DNA of 64,000 bases. Origin: Flavobacteria bacterium RIFCSPLOWO2_12_FULL_35_11. Its GTDB lineage: Bacteria > Bacteroidota > Bacteroidia > Flavobacteriales > Flavobacteriaceae. A program made the translations under genes and the position numbers. The notes beneath the pieces are model-generated. The model saw only the letters and a list, made by a program, of their open reading frames with translations. It searched no databases and was not told the DNA's origin. The stretch is from assembly GCA_001800975.1 (NCBI GenBank), contig MGWK01000009.1:112049-176048 (forward strand), read 5' to 3'. Positions 51,338 through 59,956 of the stretch are shown here, piece after piece. Each line of letters opens with the position of its first letter. The stretch's first letter is position 1.

Positions 51338-52768
51338 ATGGCAAACAATAGAAAACGCACAAAAATTGTAGCAACATTAGGACCTGCATGCAACACCATA
51401 GAAATTATGGAAAACATGATGGCAGCCGGCGTAAATGTATTCCGGGTTAATTTTTCACATGCCGATTATGCCGATGTAGAAGAAAAAATTAAAATAATCA
51501 GGGAAATTAACGTACGTCGCGGTTTTCATGTGGCGGTTTTGGCCGATTTACAAGGCCCAAAATTGCGAGTTGGCGTTATGGGTGAAGGCGTATTTCTAAA
51601 TATTGGCGATACCTTTACTTTTACTACCGTAAAGTGTGAAGGAACCCAAGAAAAAGCCTTTATGACCTATCAAAAATTCCCGAAAGACGTTCAGGTTGGT
51701 GAACATATTTTGGTTGATGACGGTAAATTGTTATTTGAAGTTATTGCCACAGACAGAGATACACAAGTCACTACAAAAGTATTGCGCGGCGGAAAATTAA
51801 ATTCCAAAAAAGGGGTAAACTTGCCCAACACAAAAATTTCCTTGCCTGCACTTACAAAAAAAGATATTGAAGATGCGTTGTTTGCCATTAAAATGGAAGC
51901 AGACTGGATTGCGCTTTCTTTTGTAAGAACTGCTGAAGATTTAATTCAACTAAGGGATTTAATAGCGGCAAATTCTCCGCATAAAATTCCGATCATCGCA
52001 AAAATTGAAAAACCTGAAGCTGTTGCAAACATTGATAAATTAACGCCTTATTGTGATGGATTAATGGTTGCAAGAGGCGATTTGGGAGTTGAAGTTCCTA
52101 TGGAAGAAGTTCCTTTAATTCAAAAAAGACTGGTTTTAAAAGCTAAAAAAGCGCATATTCCTGTAATCATTGCGACCCAAATGATGGAAACCATGATTAC
52201 CAACCAAATTCCAACAAGAGCCGAAGTGAACGATGTGGCCAATTCTATTATGGATGGTGCCGATGCGGTGATGCTGTCCGGTGAAACTTCTGTGGGTGAA
52301 TTTCCATTAGAGGTTATAAAACAAATGCGAAGAATTATTGAAAGCGTTGAAAATTCGCCTTTAATCACCATTCCAAATCAAGCTGTGGAATGCGTCAATG
52401 AGCGTTACATCACAAAAGTAATATGCCATCAGGCCGCCATACTCGCTGACACCATTTCTGCGGAAGTGATTACAACTTTAACGGATTCTGGTTACACAGC
52501 TTTTCATATTTCTTCATGGAGACCAAAATCAAATATTTTGGTATTTTCTTCAAACAGAAGAATCTTGGCGATGCTTAATTTATTATGGGGCGTAAAAGGG
52601 GTGTTTTACGACCGTTTTGTTAGCACCGACGAAACCATTGAGGATATCAATAGAATGGCACACGAAAGAGGCTATTTAAAAGCAGGGGATTTCGCCATAA
52701 ACATTACCTCAATGCCCGTTAAAGAAAGGGGAATGGCAAACACTTTGCGCGTTACCCAATACAAATAA
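51338..52768 (+). CDS. pyk: Pyruvate kinase
   Basis: Pyruvate kinase makes ATP and pyruvate from phosphoenolpyruvate. The 476-residue protein has KIVATLGPACNT at the start, VFRVNFSHA, the B-domain, the active-site helix with IPIIAKIEKPEAVANIDK, MVARGDLGVEVP and the MDGADAVMLSGETSVGEFP segment. The C-terminal allosteric domain is somewhat short. It is the last gene of the run, followed by a long hairpin terminator. Confidence 0.97.
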   Translation: MANNRKRTKIVATLGPACNTIEIMENMMAAGVNVFRVNFSHADYADVEEKIKIIREINVRRGFHVAVLADLQGPKLRVGVMGEGVFLNIGDTFTFTTVKCEGTQEKAFMTYQKFPKDVQVGEHILVDDGKLLFEVIATDRDTQVTTKVLRGGKLNSKKGVNLPNTKISLPALTKKDIEDALFAIKMEADWIALSFVRTAEDLIQLRDLIAANSPHKIPIIAKIEKPEAVANIDKLTPYCDGLMVARGDLGVEVPMEEVPLIQKRLVLKAKKAHIPVIIATQMMETMITNQIPTRAEVNDVANSIMDGADAVMLSGETSVGEFPLEVIKQMRRIIESVENSPLITIPNQAVECVNERYITKVICHQAAILADTISAEVITTLTDSGYTAFHISSWRPKSNILVFSSNRRILAMLNLLWGVKGVFYDRFVSTDETIEDINRMAHERGYLKAGDFAINITSMPVKERGMANTLRVTQYK

Positions 52769-52828
52769 AAAGTACTTAAAGTGCCTAACGTTTGGAGTAC
52801 TTTGAGTTAAAAAATGAACTTAACCTAA

Positions 52829-52862
52829 AAACAGTCTAATTTTAATAAAAATTAGACTGTTT
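52829..52862. terminator. Strong terminator after pyk
   Basis: A 15-bp perfect stem (AAACAGTCTAATTTT with AAAATTAGACTGTTT) with a four-base loop and a T tail. It lies between convergent genes. Confidence 0.9.
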
Positions 52863-52886
52863 TTTTTAAGGCATAATATTAAAAAA

Positions 52887-53990
52887 CTAATTGCTTTTCA
52901 ATATCGCATACAAGCCAAAAGAAGCCAACCAATGGGCTCCTGCATATTCGCCGGAGTCCATTTTTTCATAGCTGTACTGAAAATGCTTATTTGCCAAATT
53001 GAGCATTTTATCGTTATCCAAAGCCTTTCCAATTTCATATAAACACCAGGCACGACTAAAATTCAATCCATCTAAATGCGCCAATTTACCGTCGGAGCGG
53101 TCCGTAACTTCAGCAACTTCCAAATACTTTGCAGGATTGTTTCTGAAATCGGGCAAAAAAGCGTCAAACCAAACAATAAATTCTTCTTTTGGCAACACTT
53201 TCAACATCAAGGAAGCTTCTTGCAAACAAGGCGATAAAAAATCGAATCCGCCCGGTTCCCAGGTAACCGGACAACCTTGATCGTTCATATAATATGTTTT
53301 TGCCTTTTCAGTAATCATCAGCGCCAATTCCGGTGAATATTTTTTGGCGTAATCCAATGCCAACGACAATCCGAAAGCAGTGTTTGGGTGTTCGCCAACC
53401 CGAATCGGGTAGTTTAGTTTCGGTAAAAATTCCATGTATTTTTTTTCAATGACTTCCACCAAAGGTTTTAAATCTGCGTACAGCAATTTGGCCTCTGGAT
53501 TGTCCCAATCCTGCAAGGTTTCCGCAATTTTTAACAGCCAGGCCCAGCCATAAGTGCGTTCAAAATTTTTATTGTGCTCATCATCAAAATAGTTAATTTC
53601 TTCTAAAATATTTTCTTTGGTAATGGTGGTTTTGAGTTTCTTTAAAATGGCTTCATTGTGCTCAAAATTGGGCAATTCCTTCATAATGTTTATCAAAGTC
53701 CAGTGTCCGTGAACCGATGAATGCCAATCGAAACAGCCGTAAAATGTTGGATGCAATTCGGAAGGTTCTTTCAAATAGGATTTATTACCCAAAACCTGTC
53801 CCAAATTATTTGGATATTCCTGATCGATGCACTCGAAGGCAAAATGGTATAAATAATTGGCGCTTTTTTCATTCAGCTCCGGTTTCAAATAAACCGTTTC
53901 ATCAATAACAACGGTGGTTTCTTCTTGTTGCTTTTTCTTGCAGGAGAAAAAAACAGTTGTCAAAAAAACTAAAAAAATTACTTTTCTCAT
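52887..53990 (-). CDS. DUF2891-family lipoprotein
   Basis: A 367-residue protein with lipoprotein signal LTTVFFSCKKKQQ (Cys17). The rest is a helical, probably alpha/alpha-toroid, domain of the DUF2891 family, recognisable by HPTFYGCFDWHSSVHGHWTLI, FERTYGWAWLLKIAETL, EHPNTAFGLSLALDYA and LDGLNFSRAWCLYEI. Such toroids resemble glycoside hydrolases and lyases acting on sugars, and the conserved Asp, His and Glu could be catalytic, but no activity has been assigned. It starts three bases after the M28 peptidase gene, so the two form an operon. Confidence 0.87.
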   Translation of the reverse strand: MRKVIFLVFLTTVFFSCKKKQQEETTVVIDETVYLKPELNEKSANYLYHFAFECIDQEYPNNLGQVLGNKSYLKEPSELHPTFYGCFDWHSSVHGHWTLINIMKELPNFEHNEAILKKLKTTITKENILEEINYFDDEHNKNFERTYGWAWLLKIAETLQDWDNPEAKLLYADLKPLVEVIEKKYMEFLPKLNYPIRVGEHPNTAFGLSLALDYAKKYSPELALMITEKAKTYYMNDQGCPVTWEPGGFDFLSPCLQEASLMLKVLPKEEFIVWFDAFLPDFRNNPAKYLEVAEVTDRSDGKLAHLDGLNFSRAWCLYEIGKALDNDKMLNLANKHFQYSYEKMDSGEYAGAHWLASFGLYAILKSN

Positions 53991-53993
53991 GTC

Positions 53994-56309
53994 TTAAAAT
54001 TTTAGGTTGGTTTTTATTACGGTTGCGTCATTTAGCACAAATGGGGTTGGCATCATGAGATCGGTTCTTGGCGTTATTTTGAATTGCGGATTGGTGAACA
54101 AATCGTATTTGGCTTCCAGCACATCAATGTCCATCACTTGATTTTTATCAACCACAAATTCAATTTCAAGAATTTCGTATTTGCTCGTTCTGTAAAAATT
54201 CATAATAGTGCCTTTTTCCACAGAAAACACAAACTTGCCATTTGTGTCATTTTTCAACGGCTCATTATTTACCATAAACGATTTAAACTGAATGGGCGTT
54301 TTGGTCAACAACTCAACTTTATTGGCATTTCGCAACGATTCAATGCGCAGAGCCAATTTCCGGTCGGCGCCAATAATTGCGTCTAAAACTATTGAAATTA
54401 GAGGCTTTTTCAGATTTCTGATTTCCGTTTTTGAGTGCAGTTGAATGTTCGTTCTGTATTTACTCGCCGTTGTATTTTCGTCGTAACTGCCTTTTGTAGG
54501 ATTTTCACCCAAAAATTGTTTCGTAAAATCATCCGTTTCCGCATTGTAACTCGCCCAATAGGCTTCATTTTTATTGCTGTCGAAAACATATAAAACACTG
54601 TTTGGTTTTTTGTGGTCAACGCTATACGATGAAAACACGGAAGCGGAAATCAAAGCCATAAAACCTATCAAAATAAACACAAAACTTAGCTTTTTATGGT
54701 CTTTATATTGTTGAAAAACCGGAACCAGAAATCCGAATAACAACACGGTAAACACCGCCGAAACCACCAACATTTTAAGTCCGAGCCCAACCGGCAACAT
54801 TTTCACCAAAGGCGCAAATATAATAAGCACCGGAATGCTGAACACCGTAAACAATAGCAGCATATTTACTTTGGAAATCGAAAATTTCGCGATAAAAAGC
54901 ATGCCCAATAAAATAATGACCGGAAGTATAAAAAAACCGGCCCCCGGCAAATAAAACGCAATAAATCCGTTAATTACCAGCCAGAAAAATAAGGGCGCGA
55001 CCAACAAATCCTGTTTGGTTCTTTTTACGAAGTAGCCTTTATAAAACCAAAAACAAAGCGCCAATGTCAGCGACACAAATGCGGCAATATAATAATAGCC
55101 GTTGTAGGTGAAACCGTGTAAAATATCTTGGTATTGCGGGTGGATTTTCAAGAGTAATTTCCAGCCAAAAAACGCCAGTGCTGCAGAAGTTAACAATGAA
55201 GCCATAAACGGATAAAATCCTTTTACAATTCCCTTAACAGTCAATTTCTTTTTTAATACGCCCATAAAAAGAACCACCAAAAACAACACAGCACAAACAA
55301 CAAACATGGGAATTACCCAGGAAAAAGGATAAAACACCAAGCCGAAGTAAGGAAAATTAAAATACACATAATCCGTCTCTGATTTTAAATTTTGCAAATC
55401 GGCATTGGCAAAATAATTGAGCGTTGCCATTAAATAAGAAGCCTGATGATTCAAGGAATTCAAATCCATTCTTTCATAAGAATCCTGAACGGTATGGTAA
55501 TCGAAATGGTCATCAATAAAGGCAAAATTATAGCCATCAATATTTGCACCTTCCCTAAAAACAGTTAAATCGGTGTCATTTGGCAGCATTTTGTAAATGC
55601 TGTACATTAAGGAATTTGCTACCGGATAGTCGGTATTTGCCTGCTGAAAGGCTTCAATTAATTTTTTGTTTCCGCCGTTGGTTTCCAGCAACATATAGCT
55701 TGGGCCACCGCTTCCGCGTGCTTCAAAATTCAATACCAATCCAACCTCTTTTGCCCAAGGATGATGGTTCACAAAGGCATTTGCCCCCAACAAACCCAAT
55801 TCTTCTGCATCAGAAATGCAAATAATAATGTCGTTTTTCGGAATTTCCTTTTTCGCCAAAAAAGCACGAACGCCTTCCAAAATAACCACCACGCCGCTTC
55901 CGGCATCACTGGCGCCTAGCGAAGAATGCGGATTGGAATCGTAATGGGAAAGCAACAACAATGCTTTTCCGTTTCCGCTTCCCTTAATTCGCGCTAAAAT
56001 ATTTTTGTTGTTTGTGGCCGCTCTCCATTTTTTGTTCACAGCCATTTGTTCCTGAATTTCAACCTGCAATCCTAATTTTTCCAATTCGGAAACAAGGTAA
56101 TTTCGGACAACTTCATGTGCTGGAGAACCCGTAAAATGAGGTTTTTTGGTAATTTCTTTTAATTGCCTCAATGCTTTATCGGTAGAAAATTCAGTTAATG
56201 AACTGGTTTTTCCAATTTTTGCCGAAGGCGATAAAGAATAAAAACTATAAAAAATTGAGACGATTATAATTAGTAAGGAGACAGTTTGGTGGTATTTTTT
56301 CGGAATCAT
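53994..56309 (-). CDS. Membrane-anchored M28 metallopeptidase
   Basis: A 771-residue peptidase resembling eukaryotic ERMP1/FXNA in layout. One N-terminal helix precedes the M28 domain, whose zinc ligands are seen in LLLSHYDSNPHSS, LGASDAGSGVVV, SDAEELGLLGA, NFEARGSGG and DHFDYHTVQDSYERMD. From about residue 320 to 580 there are eight or so transmembrane helices, and a C-terminal soluble beta-rich domain follows. The catalytic domain should face the periplasm. It is first in an operon with the DUF2891 lipoprotein. Substrates are unknown. Confidence 0.9.
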   Translation of the reverse strand: MIPKKYHQTVSLLIIIVSIFYSFYSLSPSAKIGKTSSLTEFSTDKALRQLKEITKKPHFTGSPAHEVVRNYLVSELEKLGLQVEIQEQMAVNKKWRAATNNKNILARIKGSGNGKALLLLSHYDSNPHSSLGASDAGSGVVVILEGVRAFLAKKEIPKNDIIICISDAEELGLLGANAFVNHHPWAKEVGLVLNFEARGSGGPSYMLLETNGGNKKLIEAFQQANTDYPVANSLMYSIYKMLPNDTDLTVFREGANIDGYNFAFIDDHFDYHTVQDSYERMDLNSLNHQASYLMATLNYFANADLQNLKSETDYVYFNFPYFGLVFYPFSWVIPMFVVCAVLFLVVLFMGVLKKKLTVKGIVKGFYPFMASLLTSAALAFFGWKLLLKIHPQYQDILHGFTYNGYYYIAAFVSLTLALCFWFYKGYFVKRTKQDLLVAPLFFWLVINGFIAFYLPGAGFFILPVIILLGMLFIAKFSISKVNMLLLFTVFSIPVLIIFAPLVKMLPVGLGLKMLVVSAVFTVLLFGFLVPVFQQYKDHKKLSFVFILIGFMALISASVFSSYSVDHKKPNSVLYVFDSNKNEAYWASYNAETDDFTKQFLGENPTKGSYDENTTASKYRTNIQLHSKTEIRNLKKPLISIVLDAIIGADRKLALRIESLRNANKVELLTKTPIQFKSFMVNNEPLKNDTNGKFVFSVEKGTIMNFYRTSKYEILEIEFVVDKNQVMDIDVLEAKYDLFTNPQFKITPRTDLMMPTPFVLNDATVIKTNLKF

Positions 56310-56445
56310 ATTTTATAAATTCAATTATTTAAATTTAGTTTATTTTTTAGATTATCAAAAAAATAAATCGCCAATCCTTAAAAATATTTCGATGTAGTTA
56401 ACAAATTATTAAAACAAGCGTAACATCAATTGTTTTTTAATATTT

Positions 56446-56453
56446 TATATTTG
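56446..56453 (+). promoter_or_regulatory. -7 promoter box of the alkaline phosphatase gene
   Basis: TATATTTG matches TAnnTTTG and lies 24 bases before the chosen ATG. It also shows that the upstream in-frame ATG at 56430 cannot be the start. No Pho-box-like direct repeat was recognised. Confidence 0.55.
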
Positions 56454-56477
56454 CCAAATATTTTATATCACCCCTTA

Positions 56478-57896
56478 ATGGACAGAAGAAAATTTTTTAG
56501 AAACGGTTCCCTTTTTGCACTTGGAGCTTCCCTGTTAAATCCTTTTGATATTGCTGCTTCCTCGTTGGAATTTACCGACAAAAAAAGCAATAAAAAAGCC
56601 AAAAATATTATTGTGATCGTTAGCGACGGAATGAGTACCGGAACCTTAAATATGACCGATATTTACCTTTCCAGAAAAACTGGAAAAGGAAGCAATTGGC
56701 TGCAATTGTATAAAGACAATCGCGTAAATCGCGCATTAATGGACATGGCTTCGGCAGATTCCATCGTGACCGATTCCGCAGCGGCAAGTTCTTCCTGGGG
56801 TGGCGGCGTTAGAATTAACAATGGTGCTTTAAACATTAGCGCCAACGGAGAAACGCATTTGCCTATTTGGCAAAAGTTTAAAAAAGCCGGTAAAATGGCG
56901 GGCTGCGTGACCACCGTTCCAATTACGCATGCAACTCCGGCGGGATTTTGCATCAACAGTAAAAGACGAAATGATCAAGATTTCATAGCCGAAGCGTATT
57001 TACTGCAAGGATTTGACGTGATGATGGGTGGCGGAAATAATTATTTCGCTGCTGAACACAGAAAAGACAAACGCGATATGTATCAGGAATTTGCCGATAA
57101 AGGGTATCAGGTGGTGAAGACAAGAAATGAAATGCTTGCAGCCAATAGCGAAAAATCCATTTTGGGTGTTTTTTACAATGATGGCCTTCCCTATTCAAAA
57201 GACAGAGAAAATAACAAAGAACTTTCCGAAAAAATTCCGACGCTGGCCGAAATGACCCAAAAAGCCATAGAAATGATGAAAAACCATCCGGAAGGTTTTG
57301 TGCTTCAAGTGGAAGCCGGAAAAGTGGATTGGGCGGCGCACGGAAACGATATTACCGGCTTAATTTACGATCAGGCGGCGCATGATGAAGCCATAAAAGT
57401 AGCCATCGATTTTGCGGAAAAGGACAAGGAAACTTTAGTGATCATCACAACAGACCACGGAAACGCAAATCCTGGAATTATTTATGGCAAAAATGCCAAT
57501 GAAAATTTTGACGCCATCCAAAACTATAAACACACCAACGAATGGATTTTAAACGGCTTTGGAAAGGAAACCTCCATTTCCCAAGTAAAAGAACGCATTG
57601 AATACGCCAATAAATTTGAGGCAACCGACGAGGAAGCCAAATTAATTTTAGGTTATTACAGCGATTTAAAAGCCACTGAAGATGGTTTGTACAACCCAAA
57701 ACATTTGCCGTTCGAAGCATTTGCGCAAATCCAAAAACAACACAATTCCGTGGGTTGGATCAGTATGGACCATTCTGCCGATTATGTGGAATTGGCTATG
57801 TTTGGACCCGGAAGCGACTTGTTAAAACCATTTATAAAAAATACCGACCTGCATTATTTAATGTTGGAGGCCGCCGAAGTGGAAAATAAATTTTAA
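56478..57896 (+). CDS. Alkaline phosphatase, Tat-exported
   Basis: A 472-residue enzyme of the PhoA-type alkaline phosphatase superfamily, which hydrolyses phosphomonoesters in the periplasm. The N-terminus MDRRKFFRNGSLFALGAS is a twin-arginine signal, fitting export of a folded, metal-loaded enzyme. Metal ligands and nucleophile are seen in IVIVSDGMSTG, SADSIVTDSAAASSSW (Ser of TDSA is the phosphorylated residue), THATPAGFCINSK, LQVEAGKVDWAAHGND, IITTDHGNANPG and the late MDHSADYVELAMFGPG with its His. Relatives are often larger; this one is close to E. coli PhoA in size (471). Confidence 0.93.
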   Translation: MDRRKFFRNGSLFALGASLLNPFDIAASSLEFTDKKSNKKAKNIIVIVSDGMSTGTLNMTDIYLSRKTGKGSNWLQLYKDNRVNRALMDMASADSIVTDSAAASSSWGGGVRINNGALNISANGETHLPIWQKFKKAGKMAGCVTTVPITHATPAGFCINSKRRNDQDFIAEAYLLQGFDVMMGGGNNYFAAEHRKDKRDMYQEFADKGYQVVKTRNEMLAANSEKSILGVFYNDGLPYSKDRENNKELSEKIPTLAEMTQKAIEMMKNHPEGFVLQVEAGKVDWAAHGNDITGLIYDQAAHDEAIKVAIDFAEKDKETLVIITTDHGNANPGIIYGKNANENFDAIQNYKHTNEWILNGFGKETSISQVKERIEYANKFEATDEEAKLILGYYSDLKATEDGLYNPKHLPFEAFAQIQKQHNSVGWISMDHSADYVELAMFGPGSDLLKPFIKNTDLHYLMLEAAEVENKF

Positions 57897-57943
57897 CAGG
57901 GTTTATTCTGGCTAAATGCTGTTTTTACGTCAAGCAAGTATTT

Positions 57944-58044
57944 TATTTTGGGCGTTCCCGCAAGGGTCGGGCATTTCGTTTCAATCTTTTTTACTTCGCC
58001 AAAAAGGCAAATTAAAAAAGGATTTTCACTGCAATCCCTAACGC
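57944..58044 (+). repeat. Dispersed repeat, copy 1 of an inverted pair
   Basis: About 100 bases of relatively GC-rich sequence: GGGCGTTCCCGCAAGGGTCG, a CAATCTTTTTTA tract, the hairpin CGCCAAAAAGGC-like part and the end TGCAATCCCTAACGC. It shares the order of GGCGTTCCC, CAATCTTTTTT, AAAAAAGGATTT and CTAACGC with the reverse complement of 58663-58770. It is the first part of the 327-base gene-free region after the phosphatase gene. Copies of this kind are scattered through Flavobacteriaceae genomes. Confidence 0.65.
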
Positions 58045-58072
58045 GAATTTAATTAATAATATATAATTCTCC

Positions 58073-58206
58073 CGCTAGCGCGAGCGTCTCGCTCATGCTT
58101 TTACGCAACAAATTTTGCCGTTGCCTTTTGCTAACGTGAGCTTCTCGTTTGTGCTTTTGTTAACTGATAAATTTCCACAGTCACGAGCTGCAAGCTCGCG
58201 CTAGCG
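58073..58206. repeat. 134-bp inverted-repeat element
   Basis: It begins CGCTAGCGCGAGC and ends GCTCGCGCTAGCG, a perfect 13-base inverted repeat, and homology continues imperfectly inward (GTCTCGCTCATG against CACGAGCTGCAAG reversed). Inside, the end motif recurs as degenerate copies (CGAGCGTCTCGCTCATGCTT and GTGAGCTTCTCGTTTGTGCT). It has no coding capacity and lies right before the Zn-ribbon gene's stop. It fills most of the rest of the gene-free region. Confidence 0.62.
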
Positions 58207-58223
58207 AAAAAAACGGTTATTAT

Positions 58224-58571
58224 TTATTCCTTTTTAATCAACAAATAATAGTCGTTTTCCAAAGCCAAATAGCCTTGGTCATAAATATAAAAATAAGTAT
58301 TTCCCGTTTTTGTGGTGTAAATGGACGTAAAATAATTAAAATCGAAATTGCCGTCCAGCAGTTTTCTTCGGGTTACTTTTGTTTTTCCGGTTTCATTCAG
58401 CTCAGTAAGCAAACGATGGTTTTTTCGAAGCCAGTTATTGGTGTTTCGAATTAAATTTTTGCTGTCCTTGTCAACTTTGTTGTTGTAACTGTTTCTGCAA
58501 TAATCTGAGCAGAATTTTTTGTCGATTCTCCCGCTAAAAGGTTCATCACATTCCAAGCATTTTGTTTTCAT
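58224..58571 (-). CDS. Small zinc-ribbon protein, unknown function
   Basis: A 115-residue protein with an N-terminal zinc ribbon of four cysteines, CLECDEPFSGRIDKKFCSDYC (ligand pattern C-x2-C...C-x3-C). It is followed by a helical part (RNTNNWLRKNHRLLTELNE) and a beta-rich C-terminus with many Tyr residues. Zinc ribbons of this kind occur in DUF2116-like and other small proteins. The helical middle with WLRKNHRLL recurs in Flavobacteriia hypothetical proteins. It is flanked on both sides by dispersed repeats. The role is unknown; nucleic-acid or protein binding is possible. Confidence 0.75.
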   Translation of the reverse strand: MKTKCLECDEPFSGRIDKKFCSDYCRNSYNNKVDKDSKNLIRNTNNWLRKNHRLLTELNETGKTKVTRRKLLDGNFDFNYFTSIYTTKTGNTYFYIYDQGYLALENDYYLLIKKE

Positions 58572-58662
58572 AACATTTATTTTTATCTTTTTTGTTCGCT
58601 ATTTTTAATAATTACAGCAATAGAAAAGCTGAATTAAAATTGATTTTTGTTTTGACTGAAAG

Positions 58663-58770
58663 CTGCGTTAGTGATTGCAACGGAAATCCTTTTTTGATTC
58701 GCCTTTTGGCGAATCAAAAAAGATTGCAGAGAAAAGCACGCCCCGCCAGCTGGCGGGGAACGCCAAAATA
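58663..58770 (-). repeat. Dispersed repeat, copy 2 of an inverted pair
   Basis: On the minus strand it reads GGCGTTCCCCGCCAGCTGGC, then a CAATCTTTTTTGATTCGCC hairpin with GGCGAATC, then AAAAAAGGATTT and GCAATCACTAACGC. This repeats copy 1 (57944-58044) with about 60-70 percent similarity judged by eye. The opposite orientation leaves the Zn-ribbon gene between the two copies. Confidence 0.65.
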
Positions 58771-58805
58771 TTGCTTTCAATAATTGTTGTTGCTGCTGTC
58801 AGCAT

Positions 58806-59360
58806 TTAGTCAATTTTTATATGGCCCCAATTTTCGCCCCACTTAATTCGGTACAACTGCATTTCTGAAACGCCAAATTGTTTGGCGATTAAGCGCACTC
58901 GGGTTCTTCGGTTTGGGTCCAACATTTTCTTTTTAATGATTCTTACCCGGCCTTCAGTTAATTTTGAAGTGGTTACCTGGCCAATTCTTGCAATTTTTTT
59001 CGGATTTTTTTTATGGTGTAAAGACATTTCAGTTCTATTTACCCATTTTAAATTAGCAGCAACATTGTTTAATTTATCAAAATCCAAATGAATGACTATA
59101 TTTTGATCTTCCCGTTTTTCCGCGTATAAAATGCCGACGGCCTTGTGCAAATAATAGGCCGACTTGCTTAATTTGCCTTTTTTTACAATGCCAAAAGATT
59201 CATAGCCATTTATTAATGAGGTTGGGGACAGCCTCCAATTTTCTTCATGAATTTTTTTCTTTTTTACGCGTCCATAGTTAGAAACCATGTATTCATCATC
59301 CTCGCACCAATTTTCATTGGAAAAGGGCGTCCAAATTTCATTTCTAAATCCTTGAATCAT
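58806..59360 (-). CDS. NUMOD4/HNH-like DNA-binding protein
   Basis: A 184-residue protein. The N-terminal WTPFSNENWCEDDEYMVSNYGRVKKK is a NUMOD4 motif found in homing endonucleases. The middle VIHLDFDKLNNVAANLKWVN matches the zinc-free HNH_3 fold, including its His and final Asn-Leu-x-Trp-Val, though the catalytic pattern is partial. The C-terminus (RTRVRLIAKQFGVSEMQLYRIKWGENWGHI) is a helix-turn-helix. It is divergent from ssb. Many Flavobacteriia carry this protein as a chromosomal single gene, so a role as a regulator or domesticated endonuclease is more likely than an active homing enzyme. Confidence 0.8.
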   Translation of the reverse strand: MIQGFRNEIWTPFSNENWCEDDEYMVSNYGRVKKKKIHEENWRLSPTSLINGYESFGIVKKGKLSKSAYYLHKAVGILYAEKREDQNIVIHLDFDKLNNVAANLKWVNRTEMSLHHKKNPKKIARIGQVTTSKLTEGRVRIIKKKMLDPNRRTRVRLIAKQFGVSEMQLYRIKWGENWGHIKID

Positions 59361-59479
59361 TTGAGTTTTTTTAGTAGCATAAAGTCAAATGTACTAAATA
59401 TTATCCGTTTACAAGCGACTACAAACATTTACAATCGAAAGTAATTAAATACCAACCGAATAATACAAAACACCCAACT

Positions 59480-59487
59480 TACATTTG
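59480..59487 (+). promoter_or_regulatory. -7 promoter box of the ssb gene
   Basis: TACATTTG matches TAnnTTTG, 50 bases before the ssb start codon, giving a leader of about 45 nt. Confidence 0.55.
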
Positions 59488-59537
59488 CCCTGTTGAATTG
59501 AACTAATGACATTCGACTAAATTTAAAACCTTATCTT

Positions 59538-59873
59538 ATGAGTACGTTAAGAAACAAAGTACAGTTAATTGGAAACTTAGGAAACAATCCTGAAATCATC
59601 ACTTTAGAATCAGGAAAAAAATTGGCAAAATTCTCTATCGCCACAAACGAAACCTACAAAAACGCCAAAGGAGAAAAAGTTACTGATACCCAATGGCACA
59701 ATGTGGTTGCCTGGGAAAAAACTGCTGAAATTGCTGAAAAATATTTGGAAAAAGGAAAAGAAGTGGCCATTGAAGGCAAATTAACTTCAAGAAGTTACGA
59801 CGACAAAGATGGCGTTAAAAGATATGTGACCGAAATCATTGTAAACGAAATGTTGCTGCTAGGCACAAAATAA
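59538..59873 (+). CDS. ssb: Short single-stranded DNA-binding protein without acidic tail
   Basis: A 111-residue OB-fold SSB: STLRNKVQLIGNLGNNPEI at the start, KLAKFSIATNETYKNAKGEKV, TQWHNVVAWEKTAEIAEKYLEKGKEVAIEGKL and the last strand RYVTEIIVNEMLLLG are all standard. It stops right after the OB fold. The disordered linker and acidic tip (DDDIPF type) that recruits partner proteins in replicative SSB is missing. It is therefore more likely an accessory SSB than the main replication protein, which should be elsewhere. It is followed by a terminator. Confidence 0.93.
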   Translation: MSTLRNKVQLIGNLGNNPEIITLESGKKLAKFSIATNETYKNAKGEKVTDTQWHNVVAWEKTAEIAEKYLEKGKEVAIEGKLTSRSYDDKDGVKRYVTEIIVNEMLLLGTK

Positions 59874-59904
59874 TGGGGGAAATTGCTATTGAAATGAAAA
59901 AGTG

Positions 59905-59933
59905 AAAAGCGGGCGCAAATTGCGCCCGCTTTT
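59905..59933. terminator. Terminator after ssb
   Basis: AAAAGCGGGCGCA pairs with TGCGCCCGCTTTT around three bases, followed by T. It lies between convergent ssb and rlmF. Confidence 0.9.
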
Positions 59934-59956
59934 TTATTTATTATATAATTACAATC

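Noticed and set aside
58806..59360. Active homing endonuclease in a mobile intron or intein
   Set aside because: It is free-standing, has a partial HNH motif and an HTH tail, and there is no intron or intein context.
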